Source of the DNA: Bacteroidota bacterium
Lineage (GTDB): Bacteria; Bacteroidota; Bacteroidia; Chitinophagales; UBA2359
DNA length: 16,453 bases
Assembly: GCA_020631675.1 (NCBI GenBank)
Contig: JAHDGT010000043.1
Location: 1 to 16,453, forward strand
Direction of reading: 5' to 3'
Part shown: in pieces, positions 16,101-16,453 of the stretch
Layout of the letters: the number at the start of each line of letters is the position of its first letter
Position numbering within the stretch: the first letter of the stretch is position 1
The notes under the pieces: model-generated
Told to the model about the DNA's origin: nothing
Database searches by the model: none
The model's input: only the letters and a program-made list of their open reading frames with translations
Position numbers and translations under genes: made by a program

Positions 16101-16222
16101 TCAAAGCTAAAAGGCGTACCGCCTTGTGAAACCTGAGCGAATGTGAATTGCACGCCACATAAAAGCAAGCAAGCGACAAGGAATAGCTGTAAGCGTAAAC
16201 GTATTTTTGGAATATCAAACAT
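13142..16222 (-). CDS. T9SS-secreted trypsin-fold serine protease (lysyl endopeptidase-like) with PKD and FN3 modules
   Basis: The 1026-aa product has a signal peptide (1-29, ending FTFAQ), then a region to about 195 that looks like a propeptide with N-terminal beta-sandwich sequence. The S1-type protease domain (about 205-460) has the catalytic triad His262 (TAHHC), Asp312 (SDFCLM) and Ser390 (GGSSGSG), and many cysteines (210, 216, 241, 253, 263, 287, 314, 394, 412) likely to pair as disulfides. This arrangement resembles lysyl endopeptidases; cleavage specificity cannot be fixed from sequence alone. A PKD domain follows (about 466-552, WQWIFPGGDP and GTYDVTLIA). Then come two tandem pairs of fibronectin III (557-648; 750-840) plus a Cys-bounded, Asp-rich beta-module (655-747; 846-941). 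The last ~75 residues are a type A T9SS sorting domain (INVYQEDHQLYIS, LFDARGALI, LPAGLYLLH). It is an extracellular protein-degrading enzyme. Confidence 0.92.
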   Translation of the reverse strand: MFDIPKIRLRLQLFLVACLLLCGVQFTFAQVSQGGTPFSFDATNATLLSAEVPQYSTPDPDLALLQAEDEEDKVYNVPRRFGYPFAVDLNLDNSGVWDVLPNGDRIWRMRINAKDAHTMNLNYSQFFMPEGASLYLYAIDKSFTLGAFTSVNNKSNGKFATGLMRTQEIVLEYHEPAAVAGEGQLAISSVVYGYRDLPMLTKDFGDSGPCNINTVCEITEGWEPQIDAVAMWLMADNTRWCTGTMINNTSQDCTPYFLTAHHCLPGGDSAGDEVSYIFMFDYESPTCSPSTDGPITNTVQGATIVANASQSDFCLMLLDDNPADYYNVFFAGWDRTDDPAQTATAISHPAGDVKKFAYAENPVFSSAWTGSGDTHWEATWDYGTTEGGSSGSGCFDEFGRLIGQLHGGGAACAGTEPNGDTDLYGKIYHSWDQVSATNPQQQLKSWLDPIDLGVDAIDGLYCSAAAPVAQFSVSPQILCLDLSEQVQFTDISALNPEEWQWIFPGGDPVISYDQNPLVTYTDVGTYDVTLIAYNEYGADTLVMENHITVVNGVNCPCFEPTAITTSDVSLSTATADWTPGNVGGGVSWSIEYGPAGFTPGTGTVFPAGSNTFTMVGLSANTSYEYYLTEICGEFGTSDPVGPTAFTTICSADDECTYTLNLDSPFFFGWSGYVELFNNGQSLGTFSINDDDSFEIDVCSNGTLEVFVDIGGFGGSEMEFELIGPDGETLYEDGPSPEGGFVFNTTTCPACDFPTAVEFDNITTTTIDISWEAGDAAASAWIIEYGEGAFPAGTGNTMNVADNSATLTGLTPNTIYTVFVAEICPDGQGEGNSSTYTFLTGCNTDPCGYELVLEDTYGDGWNGASLDVLINGMNFYNYTIPDGYDGDASFEICSDNEVSLNFNSGEYDNEVLYYLYDGDGNLVYESGENPTAGESWSGLSDCTDIGIEQTAEVSAINVYQEDHQLYISTTSTFNADQIQLFDARGALILQERIDPNANQHSINTQQLPAGLYLLHTTGLSTKVLITK

Positions 16223-16363
16223 AATAGAACGGAATAATTAAAATGGGGGAGTAGGATTGTTCTACCGTAAAATTAAGCTTTAATGGCTGCTATTTCAGCA
16301 ACATCCGCACTATTGACCGCCAGTTGACGGATTAACGATGATTCTATGTGAGTTTTTGCTTTC

Positions 16364-16453
16364 TGCGAGGGATAGGAGGGGAAATGAGGTGCTTGTATGC
16401 GCACTGAGCGGCGGCGTAAAAAGGCGGCCCAGAGGTAGCCATTTTTACGCCTG
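16364..16453 (+). repeat. Dispersed structured intergenic element, copy C (cut by window edge)
   Basis: The 5' core GGGATAG...AATGAG is at 16369-16388. GGCGTAAAAA (16413-16422) pairs perfectly with TTTTTACGCC (16442-16451). The enclosed segment of 18 bases (16423-16440) is identical to that of copy A, while the stem differs from copy A by compensatory changes. The 3' half lies outside the window. The bases 16223-16363, between this copy and the protease start codon, should contain the protease promoter, but I see no good TAnnTTTG box there. Confidence 0.82.

Overview
This window looks like a chromosomal segment of a free-living, probably aquatic member of the Bacteroidota. The grounds are: two secreted proteins that end in type IX secretion (T9SS) C-terminal sorting domains with PKD modules; -7 promoter boxes of the TAnnTTTG type in front of sucD and the GH3 gene; almost no Shine-Dalgarno sequences; and a gene set typical of the phylum (FabG ending in a VCG-type tail, a VWA membrane protein ending in GGY, a GH3-family protein, TspO). 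I cannot place it below phylum with confidence. There is no prophage, insertion sequence, CRISPR array, tRNA or rRNA.

Layout, left to right. (1) The 3' part of a T9SS cargo protein with a PKD domain (1-1002). (2) sucD (succinyl-CoA synthetase alpha) with its own promoter and a stem-loop in the leader, then a terminator-like hairpin whose T-tract lies just before fabG. (3) A 433-bp non-coding stretch (2996-3428) holding a structured dispersed repeat and two inverted arrays of a 7-bp repeat. (4) A membrane-anchored VWA protein with a TTG start, then a CNNM/CBS transporter-like protein, closed by a strong bidirectional terminator (6675-6710). (5) A minus-strand group: TspO, a 687-aa exported protein of unknown function, and a DUF3293 protein. 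(6) A second copy of the dispersed repeat in the divergent tspO/GH3 region. (7) A tight two-gene operon, GH3-family enzyme plus aroA (EPSP synthase), ended by a second bidirectional terminator. (8) A 1026-aa secreted trypsin-fold protease with PKD, fibronectin III and duplicated beta-modules and a T9SS tail, on the minus strand. (9) A third repeat copy cut by the right edge.

The genes are mostly housekeeping metabolism (TCA cycle, fatty acid synthesis, shikimate pathway) mixed with envelope and secreted proteins. They do not form one obvious accessory system. The most interesting signal is the family of about 160-bp intergenic elements at 3057-3216, 10091-10250 (reverse strand) and 16364 to the window end. 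They share fixed 5' and 3' cores. Their central hairpin stem changes sequence between copies by compensatory base-pair changes while its loop stays identical, which points to a selected or mobilised folded nucleic acid rather than random similarity.
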